Source of the DNA: Bacillus alkalicellulosilyticus
GTDB taxonomy: Bacteria > Bacillota > Bacilli > Bacillales > Bacillaceae_F
NCBI RefSeq assembly: GCF_002019795.1
Contig: NZ_KV917381.1
Span: 2,043,210 to 2,107,209 of the forward strand
Direction of reading: 5' to 3'
Length of the DNA stretch: 64,000 nt
The position numbers were made by a program, and so were the translations under genes. Shown piece by piece: positions 18,424 through 27,515 of this stretch (the stretch's first letter is position 1; each line of letters starts with the position of its first letter). The notes under the pieces were generated by a model that saw only the letters and a program-made list of their open reading frames with translations, searched no databases and was not told the DNA's origin.

Positions 18424-18467
18424 GAGGGTTCACAATGTTTATAAAAAACTTGTGACCCCTCTTTTTC
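18424..18467 (+). terminator. Rho-independent terminator
   Basis: The stem GAGGGTTCACAA / TTGTGACCCCTC (one mismatch) is followed by CTTTTTCTCTT. It separates the hydrolase gene from the EPS operon. Confidence 0.82.
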
Positions 18468-18523
18468 TCTTACAAATACAGTGAAATAGTAAGAATTATT
18501 TACAAAAAATCAACAATAGAGCA

Positions 18524-18552
18524 TTGACATGTTCTTTATAAAGAACTAAAAT
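18524..18552 (+). promoter_or_regulatory. SigA promoter of the EPS operon
   Basis: TTGACA, exactly 17 nt, TAAAAT: nearly consensus SigA. The spacer is filled by the 16-bp SinR-like palindrome at 18531-18546, so a bound repressor would exclude RNA polymerase. The first gene starts about 130 nt downstream. An additional half-site AAAGAAC is at 18644-18650 in the leader. Confidence 0.8.
18531..18546. promoter_or_regulatory. SinR-type operator (perfect palindrome)
   Basis: GTTCTTTATAAAGAAC consists of two inverted GTTCTTT half-sites. The B. subtilis SinR consensus is GTTCTYT, and SinR represses the eps operon from such sites. The identical 16-mer recurs at 43431-43446 upstream of lasso cyclase 2. 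Confidence 0.75.
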
Positions 18553-18685
18553 AATAGTAACGAACAGGAACTGTTATATCTAAATTCATTATATACTTGT
18601 TGTTAAATAAAAACCAAATTTTTTTATTTTGGGTGTGCGTAATAAAGAACTGTGCTTCGTAATAAAACAGTAGAAGGTGAATGAT

Positions 18686-19399
18686 GTGAGTATTGAACAG
18701 GGGAGTAAAGCCAAAGAAATAGATTTAAAAAATATTTTTAATGTGATTAAAAAAAGATTTTGGATTGTCATTCTAGTGACCACAATCTCCGCAATGGCTT
18801 GTTGGTATTATACATCTAAAGGCCCAATTCCAATTTATGAAACATCTGCTCGTATTATTATACCTGAAAATAATAATTACATTAATACTCTACTCGTTGT
18901 GCTTAAAGAACCAGCTGTGCTTGAGCGAGTAATAGCGGAACTAGAGTTAAACTATTCTGTAGAAGGTCTGAGAAATCAAATTTATGCGCAACGAATTGAT
19001 GAGTCACAAGTCGTGACCATTGGAGCATATCATACGGATCCAACTTTAGCTCAAAGTATTGCAAATACAACTGCAACTATATATATAGAAGAAGTTGTAA
19101 AAATTTTAAATTTTAAAGGAATAGAGCTATTATCAGAGGCAAGAGAACCAACCTATCCGATGAATATCAGAGATAATACAAAAATTTGGATAGTGGCTAT
19201 CGCATTTGGAGTTGCAGCTGGAGTTGGTCTCATCTTTTTAGTAGATAGCTTGGACAATACAGTAAAAACTGAACGTGAGCTTGAGAAGCTGTTAGGAGTT
19301 CCTGTATTCGGTAGGGTATCAAAAATTACAAGACGAACAACGTCCAGGAAACAAAAACAAACCCATCCTATTTATCGAGGTGAAACCATTGGTTCGTAG
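18686..19399 (+). CDS. epsA: EpsA: Wzz-type polysaccharide co-polymerase / kinase activator
   Basis: About 237 residues, like B. subtilis EpsA (234). Two transmembrane helices (FWIVILVTTISAMACWYY near the N-terminus and IWIVAIAFGVAAGVGLIFLVDSL near the C-terminus) flank a Wzz-type extracellular domain, and a short basic cytoplasmic tail follows. It controls chain length and activates the partner tyrosine kinase encoded next. The GTG at 18686 lies 8 nt after AGAAGG; an in-frame GTG at 18677 overlaps that site and is less likely. Its end overlaps epsB. Confidence 0.88.
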   Translation: MSIEQGSKAKEIDLKNIFNVIKKRFWIVILVTTISAMACWYYTSKGPIPIYETSARIIIPENNNYINTLLVVLKEPAVLERVIAELELNYSVEGLRNQIYAQRIDESQVVTIGAYHTDPTLAQSIANTTATIYIEEVVKILNFKGIELLSEAREPTYPMNIRDNTKIWIVAIAFGVAAGVGLIFLVDSLDNTVKTERELEKLLGVPVFGRVSKITRRTTSRKQKQTHPIYRGETIGS

Positions 19400-20069
19400 A
19401 ATGATTGAAAAAAGCTTAATTACATTAAAAAGGCCGCAGTCAATAATTGCTGAACAATACAGTAACATCCGAACGAATATTGAATTCTCGATGTATGAAC
19501 ATAACGCAAAGACGATTGTAGTGACGTCTCCCACTGCAGGTGAAGGGAAATCAACGATGATTACAAACTTAGCTTTTTCGTTAGCGCAAGAAGGAAAAAA
19601 GGTACTCATCATCGATTCCAATGTTAGGCACCCATCAATACACCATTATTTTAAAATGAAAAATGTGGTTGGGCTAACGAATGTATTGGTAGGACAAAAA
19701 CCATTAAGTGAAGCCATTACTATAACAGAACATAACATTGCTGTAATAACTAGTGGACCGATTCCAGCGAACTCTACTCAACTGTTTGCCTCTTCGGTCA
19801 TGATTGAATTGCTTGATGCTGTGAAAGAACAATTTGATGTAGTCCTTCTCGACTCCGCTCCTGTGTTAGAAGGGATGGATACGAAAACATTTGCGGGGCG
19901 TTGTGATGGTGTCATCCTTGTTGTTAGTAGAGGGAAGACTGAAAATGATGAAGCGATTGAAGCAAAACAAATACTAGATGTTGCAAAAGCTAATGTGATG
20001 GGCATTGTATTAAACGCCAAAACTAACTCATTCTTAAAGCGACGCCATCGTGGCTTTTTCCAAGTATAA
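19389..20069 (+). CDS. epsB: EpsB: bacterial tyrosine kinase (CapB/Wzc ATPase type) lacking a Tyr cluster
   Basis: About 226 residues with Walker A SPTAGEGKST, Walker A' VLIIDSNVRHP and Walker B VVLLDSAPV, the order of BY-kinases that work with an EpsA-type activator. IAEQYSNIRTNIEFS near the N-terminus is typical. Unusually, the C-terminus (FLKRRHRGFFQV) contains no tyrosine, whereas this family normally ends in a Tyr cluster for autophosphorylation. The start is TTG 19389 after GAGG, or GTG 19380. A 265-bp gap with a structured RNA follows. Confidence 0.87.
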   Translation: MVRRMIEKSLITLKRPQSIIAEQYSNIRTNIEFSMYEHNAKTIVVTSPTAGEGKSTMITNLAFSLAQEGKKVLIIDSNVRHPSIHHYFKMKNVVGLTNVLVGQKPLSEAITITEHNIAVITSGPIPANSTQLFASSVMIELLDAVKEQFDVVLLDSAPVLEGMDTKTFAGRCDGVILVVSRGKTENDEAIEAKQILDVAKANVMGIVLNAKTNSFLKRRHRGFFQV

Positions 20070-20119
20070 TTTTTTTTACCCTTACCGTTCGTTATAAGAA
20101 ACAAATGTGTTCTATATAT

Positions 20120-20245
20120 GAAGGTGATGTCTCTTAACCTTTATCAAAGGAGGCACTCGGTTACACTGTGGGTTGAAGAAACCTTAGATGCTTGTCATCG
20201 GTGGTGTGGTGTGAGGAGGGGTTAGATGCCCCATTATTATTACTA
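20120..20245 (+). ncRNA. EAR / epsC RNA element (processive antitermination RNA)
   Basis: The gap between epsB and epsC is the place where B. subtilis carries the EAR (eps-associated) RNA, needed to transcribe the long eps operon to its end. The sequence folds into a dense series of hairpins: CCTTT/AAAGG at 20138-20150, GGTT/AACC at 20171-20183, GATG/CATC at 20187-20199 and GGGG/CCCC at 20218-20232. It is G-rich and stands out from the AT-rich surroundings. Identification rests on location and structure, not on a covariance search; the boundaries are approximate. Confidence 0.75.
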
Positions 20246-20334
20246 AAGCACTTACTTTTGTGTTTTCAGATAAAACATAAAGGTAAGGGCTTTATATAAA
20301 TAAATTTGAAATGTAGAGAAAGGAGGAAGAGTTT

Positions 20335-22155
20335 ATGGCGTATCGCCAACGATTGCCTTTACTGATTATCATCGATTCGCTATTGCTTGCTACGATTGTA
20401 TTCTTAAGCAACGCATTAACGTCAAGTCTCGAGATGCTTTCCATGTCTCTTATCATAAGTGGTATGGTTCTATTGCTAAGCCATCATCTTTTTTCTTTTA
20501 TTTACCACTTATATCATAAGGCTTGGGAATATGCGAGTATTGGTGAATTACTGATTATCGTTAAAATTGTAACTCTTTCCGTATTGCTAGTTGGTTTATC
20601 AAGTATCATCATAGGATCGTTTCAAATGTCATTTTTAGCGGTGACATGGATGTTGTATTTACTTGCCATTGGCGGGTCAAGGTTTTGTTGGAGGGTCCTT
20701 CGTGATTCGGTCATGAGCAAGAATCCGTTAAAAAGAAAGACTCTAATTGTTGGAGCCGGTTCTGCAGGAAGAATGGTGGCCAGACAGTTGCAATGTAGTA
20801 CTGATACAGATTTACATCCAGTTGCATTCATAGATGATGATTACCGAAAACATAATCTTGATATTTTTGGGATTCCGGTTGTAGGTGGAATTGAGCATAT
20901 AAAAGAAGTTGTAGAACAACTAGACATAGATAACATTGTCATTGCGATTCCTTCGCTTAGTCGTAAAGAGTTAAATAAGATTTTTCAAGAATGCTCGAAA
21001 ACAAAAGCAAACACTAAAATCCTTCCTTTACTAGAGGATTTAGTGACAGGGAAAATCTCTGTCAACCAATTCCGGGATGTGCAAGTGGAGGATTTACTCG
21101 GTCGAGACCCTGTCGATTTAGATATCGAAAGCATCAAGGATTATGTGAGTGAAAAGGTTGTCTTAGTAACAGGGGCTGGGGGATCAATAGGTTCGGAAAT
21201 TTGCCGACAAATCTCGAAATTTGAACCACATACACTTGTGTTGTTAGGACACGGAGAAAACAGCATTTATGCGATTGAAATGGAACTAAAAACGAGATTT
21301 CGAGACTCTGGGATTCACTTTTTAACAGAAATTGCTGATATCCAAGATGGTAAGAAAATGAAACAAATTATGAGTAAATATCGTCCAGATGTGATTTATC
21401 ATGCGGCAGCTCATAAACATGTTCCACTGATGGAAAGAAATCCAGAAGAAGCCGTGAAGAACAATGTGATAGGAACGATGAATGTCGCCGAGGCAGCAAG
21501 TCTTGCCAATGTCGATACATTTGTTCTTATCTCATCAGATAAAGCCGTAAACCCAACGAGCGTAATGGGTTCGACTAAACGGTTAGCTGAAATGGTGGTT
21601 CAACACTTTAATACAATAAGTACAACGAGGTTCATTGCTGTTCGGTTTGGAAATGTCCTAGGAAGTCGAGGAAGTGTAATTCCACTCTTTACCAAACAAA
21701 TTCAAAATGGTGGACCTGTCACAGTAACTCATCCTGAGATGGTTCGTTATTTTATGACGATCCCTGAAGCCTCTCGCTTAGTCATTCAAGCGGGTAGCTT
21801 AGCCAAAGGCGGAGAAACATTTGTCCTTGATATGGGTGAACCTGTGAAAATCGTTGACCTAGCGCGAAATTTAATTAAGTTATCCGGTCATTCCATTGAT
21901 GAAATTGAAATCACATATTCAGGCATTAGACCCGGTGAAAAGCTGTTTGAGGAATTGTTACATGAAGATGAAGTGCATGAAGAGCAAATCTATCCAAATA
22001 TATACGTTGGAAAAACATCAGATATCTTCATCGAAGAAATTGAAGATATCATTTTAACGTTTAACTTACATGACCAAAAGACGTTAGCTGAACGTCTAGT
22101 TGCATTAGCCAATAAAAAGAGCGAACAGCCAAATCCTGTTTCTATTCCAGGATAG
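20335..22155 (+). CDS. epsC: EpsC: UDP-GlcNAc 4,6-dehydratase / CapD-type nucleotide-sugar enzyme
   Basis: A 606-residue protein. The N-terminal part has about four transmembrane helices (residues 1-115), then a CoA-binding-like Rossmann domain (TLIVGAGSAGRMVARQL). The C-terminal short-chain dehydrogenase domain starts near residue 278 with VLVTGAGGSIGSEICRQ and contains ADIQD, HAAAHKHVPLME and SSDKAVNPTSVMG. B. subtilis EpsC (598 aa) is a UDP-GlcNAc 4,6-dehydratase. Together with EpsN and EpsM it should make a UDP-linked diacetylated amino sugar (bacillosamine type). Confidence 0.92.
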   Translation: MAYRQRLPLLIIIDSLLLATIVFLSNALTSSLEMLSMSLIISGMVLLLSHHLFSFIYHLYHKAWEYASIGELLIIVKIVTLSVLLVGLSSIIIGSFQMSFLAVTWMLYLLAIGGSRFCWRVLRDSVMSKNPLKRKTLIVGAGSAGRMVARQLQCSTDTDLHPVAFIDDDYRKHNLDIFGIPVVGGIEHIKEVVEQLDIDNIVIAIPSLSRKELNKIFQECSKTKANTKILPLLEDLVTGKISVNQFRDVQVEDLLGRDPVDLDIESIKDYVSEKVVLVTGAGGSIGSEICRQISKFEPHTLVLLGHGENSIYAIEMELKTRFRDSGIHFLTEIADIQDGKKMKQIMSKYRPDVIYHAAAHKHVPLMERNPEEAVKNNVIGTMNVAEAASLANVDTFVLISSDKAVNPTSVMGSTKRLAEMVVQHFNTISTTRFIAVRFGNVLGSRGSVIPLFTKQIQNGGPVTVTHPEMVRYFMTIPEASRLVIQAGSLAKGGETFVLDMGEPVKIVDLARNLIKLSGHSIDEIEITYSGIRPGEKLFEELLHEDEVHEEQIYPNIYVGKTSDIFIEEIEDIILTFNLHDQKTLAERLVALANKKSEQPNPVSIPG

Positions 22156-22170
22156 AAAGGAACGATATCA

Positions 22171-23049
22171 ATGACCGTAAAAAAAGCGATAATACCCGCT
22201 GCGGGATTAGGAACGCGATTTCTTCCAGCAACAAAGGCGATGCCAAAAGAAATGCTTCCGATTGTTGATAAGCCAACAATTCAATACATAGTAGAGGAAG
22301 CTGTAGCATCAGGAATTGAAGACATTATCATTGTTACTGGAAAAGGAAAACGTGCAATTGAAGACCATTTTGACCATTCGTTTGAACTCGAACAAACTCT
22401 TTTAAACAAAGGGAAATACGAGTTATTAGATGAAGTCCAAAAATCTTCTAAACTCGTAGACATTCACTATATTAGACAAAAAGAACCTAAAGGACTTGGG
22501 CATGCGATTTGGTGTGCCCGAAAATTTATAGGCGATGAGCCGTTTGCAGTGTTATTAGGGGATGACATTGTAAAGGCAGAAAAGCCATGCTTGCTTCAAA
22601 TGATTGAACAGTACAATAGATACCATTCTTCAATCATTGGCGTACAACAAGTACCAGATGAAGACGTGTCAAGATACGGAATCGTCGCTGGAACACCGAT
22701 GGAAGAACGATTATTTAATGTAAAAAGTTTAGTAGAAAAGCCGGCTGTAGAAGAAGCTCCTTCTAATTTAGCGATTTTAGGTCGCTATATCTTAAGTCCG
22801 AGAATTTTCTCAATTTTAGAAAATCAAGAAATTGGTGCTGGCGGAGAAATTCAATTAACAGATGCGATTGCCTCATTAAATAAACTAGAACAAGTGTATG
22901 CCTTTGATTTTGAGGGTGTCCGTTATGATGTTGGAGAAAAAATGGGCTTTATTCAAACCACGATTGAAATGGCATTGCAACGAGATGATTTACGGTTTGA
23001 GTTGTTACAATATTTGTCTAACTTAATGGAAAAAGAATATATAAAATAG
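22171..23049 (+). CDS. galU: UTP--glucose-1-phosphate uridylyltransferase
   Basis: A 292-residue nucleotidyltransferase with the family hallmark [20 protein letters not shown], then [22 protein letters not shown] and [19 protein letters not shown]. It makes UDP-glucose. It lies 15 bp after epsC, and with galE at 39961 it supplies UDP-glucose and UDP-galactose to the EPS machinery. In B. subtilis the equivalent gene gtaB is not in the eps operon, so its inclusion here is notable. Confidence 0.94.
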   Translation: MTVKKAIIPAAGLGTRFLPATKAMPKEMLPIVDKPTIQYIVEEAVASGIEDIIIVTGKGKRAIEDHFDHSFELEQTLLNKGKYELLDEVQKSSKLVDIHYIRQKEPKGLGHAIWCARKFIGDEPFAVLLGDDIVKAEKPCLLQMIEQYNRYHSSIIGVQQVPDEDVSRYGIVAGTPMEERLFNVKSLVEKPAVEEAPSNLAILGRYILSPRIFSILENQEIGAGGEIQLTDAIASLNKLEQVYAFDFEGVRYDVGEKMGFIQTTIEMALQRDDLRFELLQYLSNLMEKEYIK

Positions 23050-23068
23050 GGGTCATAAAGGAGAGTAG

Positions 23069-24232
23069 GTGAAAAATATGCCTAAAAAAATCCTGTTTAT
23101 TGCTACAGTAGATTATCATTTTAATGTCTTTCATTTGCCAGTAATGAAGTGGTTCAAAGAACAAGGCTGGGACGTTCATATCGCGGCTGCAGGAGAGATG
23201 GAATTACCGTTCACAGATAAAAAACATTCTATATCAATCCAAAGGTCACCGTTTAGTGTTCAAAATGTGAAAGCATTATTTCAATTAAAAAACATCATAA
23301 AGGAAAATCAATATGACATCGTGCATTGTCATACACCTTTAGGTGGAGTGTTAGGTCGATTGGCCGCCAGTACAGAACGAAAAAACGGCTTGAAAGTCAT
23401 CTATACAGCACACGGCTTTCACTTTTGCAAAGGGGCGCCTAAACTTAATTGGTTCATTTATTATCCAATTGAAAAAGGGTTAGCTTACTTTACAGATACA
23501 TTAATTACGATAAACGAAGAAGACTACGCCTTAGCGAAAGAAAAAGAATTTAAAGCTCAATACATTGAACATGTTCACGGTGTTGGTATTGATCCTGAGA
23601 AATTTCAACCGATTGACGAAAAAGTAAAGAAGCTTTTCAGAAAGAAATATGGGTATCGTGATGATGAAATCCTGTTGTATTTCGCCGCCGAATTCAACAA
23701 AAACAAAAACCAAATTATGCTGCTGAAAGCCTTAGATATCGTGAAGGAAAAAGTTCCAAAAGTAAGGCTTATTTTTTGTGGGGAAGGCCCAATGCTCCAA
23801 GATGTTCAAGCGGAAGTGTTCAAGCTTGCCCTTTTAAACTGGATTGATTTTCTTGGATACCGAAACGACATTGATTCGCTTGTGAAAATGAGCGACATCG
23901 GTGTATCCGCAAGCTATCGCGAAGGTCTTCCAGTCAACATTATGGAAGCCATGTCATGTGGCCTTCCGGTTGTTGCTACAGAAAATCGCGGACATTTGGA
24001 GTTAATTAGCGACGGTGAAAACGGGTTTATCATCGAAAAAGATAACGTCGAACAATTTGCCGAAAGAATCATCCAACTAGCGAAAAACGAGGAGTTACGG
24101 AGAGAGCTAGGACAAAACGGACGGAAGCTTATAGAAAGCAAATACACTTCAGCAAAAATAGTAAACAAGCTGAAGCTAATTTATCAGAAGCACATGAAGA
24201 AGAAGGGAGAGTCAAAGTGGGCGACCCAGTAA
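23069..24232 (+). CDS. epsD: EpsD-like glycosyltransferase, GT4 family
   Basis: A 387-residue GT-B glycosyltransferase. The N-terminal donor half contains DIVHCHTPLGGVLGRLAA and YTAHGFHFCKGAP; the C-terminal half contains FCGEGPML, FLGYRNDI and the EX7E-type segment SYREGLPVNIMEAMSCGLPVVATENRG. It resembles B. subtilis EpsD in length and order within the operon. It has no membrane helix and should act at the inner face of the membrane on lipid-linked sugar. The start is a GTG near AAAGGAG; an ATG 9 bp downstream is possible. It overlaps the next gene by 16 bp. Confidence 0.88.
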   Translation: MKNMPKKILFIATVDYHFNVFHLPVMKWFKEQGWDVHIAAAGEMELPFTDKKHSISIQRSPFSVQNVKALFQLKNIIKENQYDIVHCHTPLGGVLGRLAASTERKNGLKVIYTAHGFHFCKGAPKLNWFIYYPIEKGLAYFTDTLITINEEDYALAKEKEFKAQYIEHVHGVGIDPEKFQPIDEKVKKLFRKKYGYRDDEILLYFAAEFNKNKNQIMLLKALDIVKEKVPKVRLIFCGEGPMLQDVQAEVFKLALLNWIDFLGYRNDIDSLVKMSDIGVSASYREGLPVNIMEAMSCGLPVVATENRGHLELISDGENGFIIEKDNVEQFAERIIQLAKNEELRRELGQNGRKLIESKYTSAKIVNKLKLIYQKHMKKKGESKWATQ

Positions 24233-25323
24233 GAATTCTACACGTAGTTGTAAACATGAATCGGGGTGGTGCAGAAACGCTCTTAATGAACTTATATCGG
24301 AACATTGACCGCACAAAAATCCAATTTGATTTCCTTACGTGCTATGAAGGTGTTTTTGATGAAGAAATAAGAGGATTAGGTGGACAGATTCATAGAATTC
24401 CTTATGTTCCTGATGTCGGGCACTTTGGCTATGTAAAAGCATTACAAGATTTTTTTCAAACTCATCCACAATATAAGGTTGTTCATTCTCATATGGATAA
24501 GATGACAGGAATCGTTTTAGACGTAGCAAAAAGAAACCAAATACCTGTTCGTATAGCGCATAGTCATAATACAAGTAGTGAAGGTGGAATCGCAGCTAAG
24601 CTATATAAATGGTATGCAGGTACAAAAATTATACCGAGCGCTACTCATTTATTTGCCTGCTCAGAAAAAGCTGCAAACTGGTTATATTCTTCAAAAAGTA
24701 ATCTTGCCAAAGTAATTAAGAACGGAATAGAAACGAGTTATTTTCAGTTTTCAAAAGAAACTAGAGAAGAAATGAAAAAAGAACTTCAATTACATGAAGA
24801 TGCCGTTGTAATTGGTCATATTGGCCGATTTAATCATCAAAAAAATCATGCGTTTCTTATTGATATTTTTCAAGAAACATTAAAAACGATACCAAACGCT
24901 ATTCTTGTATTAGCGGGAGATGGACCTTTACGCTCAGAAATAGAGAAGAAAATTAAAGTGCAAAATCTTGAAGATAGAGTGAAGGTTCTTGGGGTACGTA
25001 GTGACATAAATCGGTTACTTCAAGTATTTGATGTGTTTGTATTTCCATCATTTCATGAAGGTCTACCAGTTACCCTCATTGAAGCTCAAGGTGCCGGCGT
25101 ACCATGTGTTATTACGGATGTCATTTCAACTGAAGTTGATATGGGAATGGGATTAATTTCATTTGTTCCATTAAAAGAAAAAGAACTATGGGTTAATCAT
25201 ATTCATAGAAGTATCGTAAACAGCAAAAATAGAAGTAATGTAACTTCCAATCTTGAGAAGAACGGTTATGACATTAAACAAACTGCTCAGTGGACGCAGG
25301 GATTTTATTTAGGATTTAGGTGA
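24217..25323 (+). CDS. epsF: EpsF-like glycosyltransferase, GT4 family
   Basis: A 368-residue GT4 transferase: HVVVNMNRGGAETLLMNLYRN at the N-terminus (acceptor loop), HSHMDKMTG, IGHIGRFNHQKNH, LAGDGPL, and the EX7E motif FHEGLPVTLIEAQGAGVP. It matches EpsF by length and position. The start is GTG 24217 with GGGAGAG upstream, inside the end of the preceding gene. Confidence 0.87.
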   Translation: MGDPVRILHVVVNMNRGGAETLLMNLYRNIDRTKIQFDFLTCYEGVFDEEIRGLGGQIHRIPYVPDVGHFGYVKALQDFFQTHPQYKVVHSHMDKMTGIVLDVAKRNQIPVRIAHSHNTSSEGGIAAKLYKWYAGTKIIPSATHLFACSEKAANWLYSSKSNLAKVIKNGIETSYFQFSKETREEMKKELQLHEDAVVIGHIGRFNHQKNHAFLIDIFQETLKTIPNAILVLAGDGPLRSEIEKKIKVQNLEDRVKVLGVRSDINRLLQVFDVFVFPSFHEGLPVTLIEAQGAGVPCVITDVISTEVDMGMGLISFVPLKEKELWVNHIHRSIVNSKNRSNVTSNLEKNGYDIKQTAQWTQGFYLGFR

Positions 25324-25328
25324 TTGAG

Positions 25329-26216
25329 ATGAAGATGTTAACGGTATTTACACCGACATATAACCGAGCCTATTGTCTTTCTTCTTGTTATGAAAGTCTA
25401 GTGTCACAAACGAATAAGGAATTTACCTGGTTAATCATTGATGATGGCTCTACAGACAATACGAAAGAGATAGTTCAAGAATGGATTGACGAAGGTGAAA
25501 TTGAAATCCGCTACCATTGGCAAGAAAATCAAGGAATGCACGGAGCTCACAATACCGCATATGAATTAATCGATACGGAACTTAATGTTTGTATTGATTC
25601 AGATGATTCAATGCCATCAGATGCCGTTGAAAAAATCACTTCATTCTGGGAAGCCAATAGAAGTGATGAAGTAAGTGGAATAATTGGTCTTGATGCCAAT
25701 TCATCTGGTGACATAATTGGAACGAAGCTACCAGAAAAAATGAAACGTTCCACTCTCTTTGACTTATATAATCAACATGGGGTCAAAGGGGATAAAAAAG
25801 TAGTTTACCGAACCGAGTTATCTAAAAGATATCCCTACCCAATCTTTTCAGATGAAAGGTATGTAGGTCTTGCTTATAAATATTTTAAACTAGATGAAGA
25901 ATTTGAAATGCTCTTACTTAATGAGGTTCTTTGTATTGTTGAGTACTTGCCTGATGGTTCATCCATGAATATGTTAAACCAGTACCGTAAGAATCCAAAA
26001 GGCTTTGCATTTTACAGAAAAGAACTAATGAAATTAACTTTTGCTAACACAAGCTTCAAGTTCCGCCAAGCGGTTCACTATGTTTCTAGTAGTTTACTGA
26101 TGAAAAACTGGAAGTTCATAAAGGAAACACCATGTAAGTTGCTTACGCTGTTGGCAATTCCTCTTGGATGTATCCTTTTTTTATTTGTTACGACTAAGAC
26201 AAAAGTTGCTCGGTAA
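25329..26216 (+). CDS. Glycosyltransferase, GT2 family
   Basis: A 295-residue GT-A transferase: LTVFTPTYNRAYCLSSCYESL, LIIDDGSTDNT, and the metal-binding DSDDS segment NVCIDSDDSMPSDA. A hydrophobic C-terminal stretch (LLTLLAIPLGCILFLFVT) may associate it with the membrane. B. subtilis EpsE, the EPS transferase and flagellar clutch, is also GT2 and sits before epsF; this gene follows it, so orthology with EpsE is uncertain. The ATG at 25329 follows AGGTGA. Confidence 0.85.
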   Translation: MKMLTVFTPTYNRAYCLSSCYESLVSQTNKEFTWLIIDDGSTDNTKEIVQEWIDEGEIEIRYHWQENQGMHGAHNTAYELIDTELNVCIDSDDSMPSDAVEKITSFWEANRSDEVSGIIGLDANSSGDIIGTKLPEKMKRSTLFDLYNQHGVKGDKKVVYRTELSKRYPYPIFSDERYVGLAYKYFKLDEEFEMLLLNEVLCIVEYLPDGSSMNMLNQYRKNPKGFAFYRKELMKLTFANTSFKFRQAVHYVSSSLLMKNWKFIKETPCKLLTLLAIPLGCILFLFVTTKTKVAR

Positions 26217-26260
26217 ATTAAATGTAATATGTGGAATGAGAAAAATAGAAGGAGTATATT

Positions 26261-27325
26261 ATGGCTGTTTTGTATGCAAACCTAGTAGTTGTTTTTATAT
26301 GTTCATTTTTCTCAAGATACTTCTCTATTTCAGATATTGAGGATAGAAGAGTAAAGCCAAACAAATTACTAGCACTTGGTGCATGTCTGTCATTGAGTTT
26401 GGTATCTGGGCTTAGGACAAATATCGGAGACACCTACTTTTATAGGCATGCATATGAATTAAAAACGCTCACATTGGACCATGTTTTAGCGGAAAAAGAT
26501 ATTGGTTTTGGAATCTTACAAATGGGATTACAAAGGATTTCAAGTGATGCTCAAATATTAATTTTTACAACCGCAATACTTACAAATTTTCTTATTATTT
26601 TTGCCCTTTATAAATATACAAGGTTATTTGAAATTGGCCTATATGTGTACATTACATCCGGAATGTTTTTAGTTTCTATGAATGGGATAAGGCAGTATTT
26701 AGCTGCAGCTATAATATTTGCGGCAACTAAATACCTTCTAGAAGGGAACTGGATAAGGTACATGATTGTTGTTTTACTAGCATCGACTTTTCATCAAAGT
26801 GCTCTTATTATGATTCCTATTTATTTTATAGTACGGAGAAAAGCCTGGACAGGAACGACCTTCATTTTATTACTGTCTTCCATATTTGTAGTCATAGGTT
26901 TTGATTATTTTATGGAATTATTGTTTTCTGCAATAAATGATACTCAATATGGTGGGTATCAAAGCTTTCAGGAAGGTGGAGCAAATTTTTTACGAGTAAT
27001 CGTTAGTGCAGCACCATTAGTAATAGCCTATTTAGGGCGTGAAAAGTTGCGAGAGTTATTTCCGAAAAGCGATTATATTGTAAATATGTCCTTACTCGGT
27101 GTTGTTTTTATGCTCATTGCCACACAAAATTGGATTTTTGCTAGAGTTTCTATCTATTTTGATTTGTTTAGTTTGATATTAATATCTTGGGTCATTGTGT
27201 TGTTTAGGAAAAAAGACCAAAAATTAATATATTATTGCATCATAAGTTTATACTTTGTGTATTTTTATTATGAACATGTAATTACCTTAAACATTATTTA
27301 CAGAAGCATGTATCTCTATTTCTAG
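26261..27325 (+). CDS. epsG: EpsG family polysaccharide polymerase (Wzy-like membrane protein)
   Basis: A 354-residue integral membrane protein with about ten transmembrane helices. EpsG-family features include SLVSGLRTNIGDTYFYRHAYE, VSMNGIRQYLAAAIIFAATKYL and STFHQSALIMIPIYFI. It probably polymerises repeat units on the outer face of the membrane. AGAAGGAG precedes the ATG. Confidence 0.86.
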   Translation: MAVLYANLVVVFICSFFSRYFSISDIEDRRVKPNKLLALGACLSLSLVSGLRTNIGDTYFYRHAYELKTLTLDHVLAEKDIGFGILQMGLQRISSDAQILIFTTAILTNFLIIFALYKYTRLFEIGLYVYITSGMFLVSMNGIRQYLAAAIIFAATKYLLEGNWIRYMIVVLLASTFHQSALIMIPIYFIVRRKAWTGTTFILLLSSIFVVIGFDYFMELLFSAINDTQYGGYQSFQEGGANFLRVIVSAAPLVIAYLGREKLRELFPKSDYIVNMSLLGVVFMLIATQNWIFARVSIYFDLFSLILISWVIVLFRKKDQKLIYYCIISLYFVYFYYEHVITLNIIYRSMYLYF

Positions 27326-27347
27326 GGATCTCGTAAAGGAATGGATT

Positions 27348-27515
27348 ATGAACATATTTGAAAATGTAACTGAAGAGAAATTTGCGCAATTATTAACGTA
27401 TTTCTATGAAAAAGGAAACAATGAATATGAAATGAAAGTATCCGATTTTATCCAAGACATAGTGACGAAATTGGAACAGGAATTTCAGAAAAATGAGGGG
27501 AGTGCCAAACGTTGA
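27348..27515 (+). CDS. Small hypothetical protein, 55 aa, inside the EPS operon
   Basis: A short frame from ATG 27348 (AAAGGA 7-12 nt upstream) to TGA 27513-27515. The product starts MNIFENVTEEKFAQLL and ends KNEGSAKR; it is acidic and predicted helical, with no membrane segment and no cysteine. Its stop codon overlaps the TTG start of the epsL gene (TTGA), a sign of translational coupling that supports it being real. Not recognised; it is shorter than most gene-calling thresholds. Confidence 0.6.
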   Translation: MNIFENVTEEKFAQLLTYFYEKGNNEYEMKVSDFIQDIVTKLEQEFQKNEGSAKR

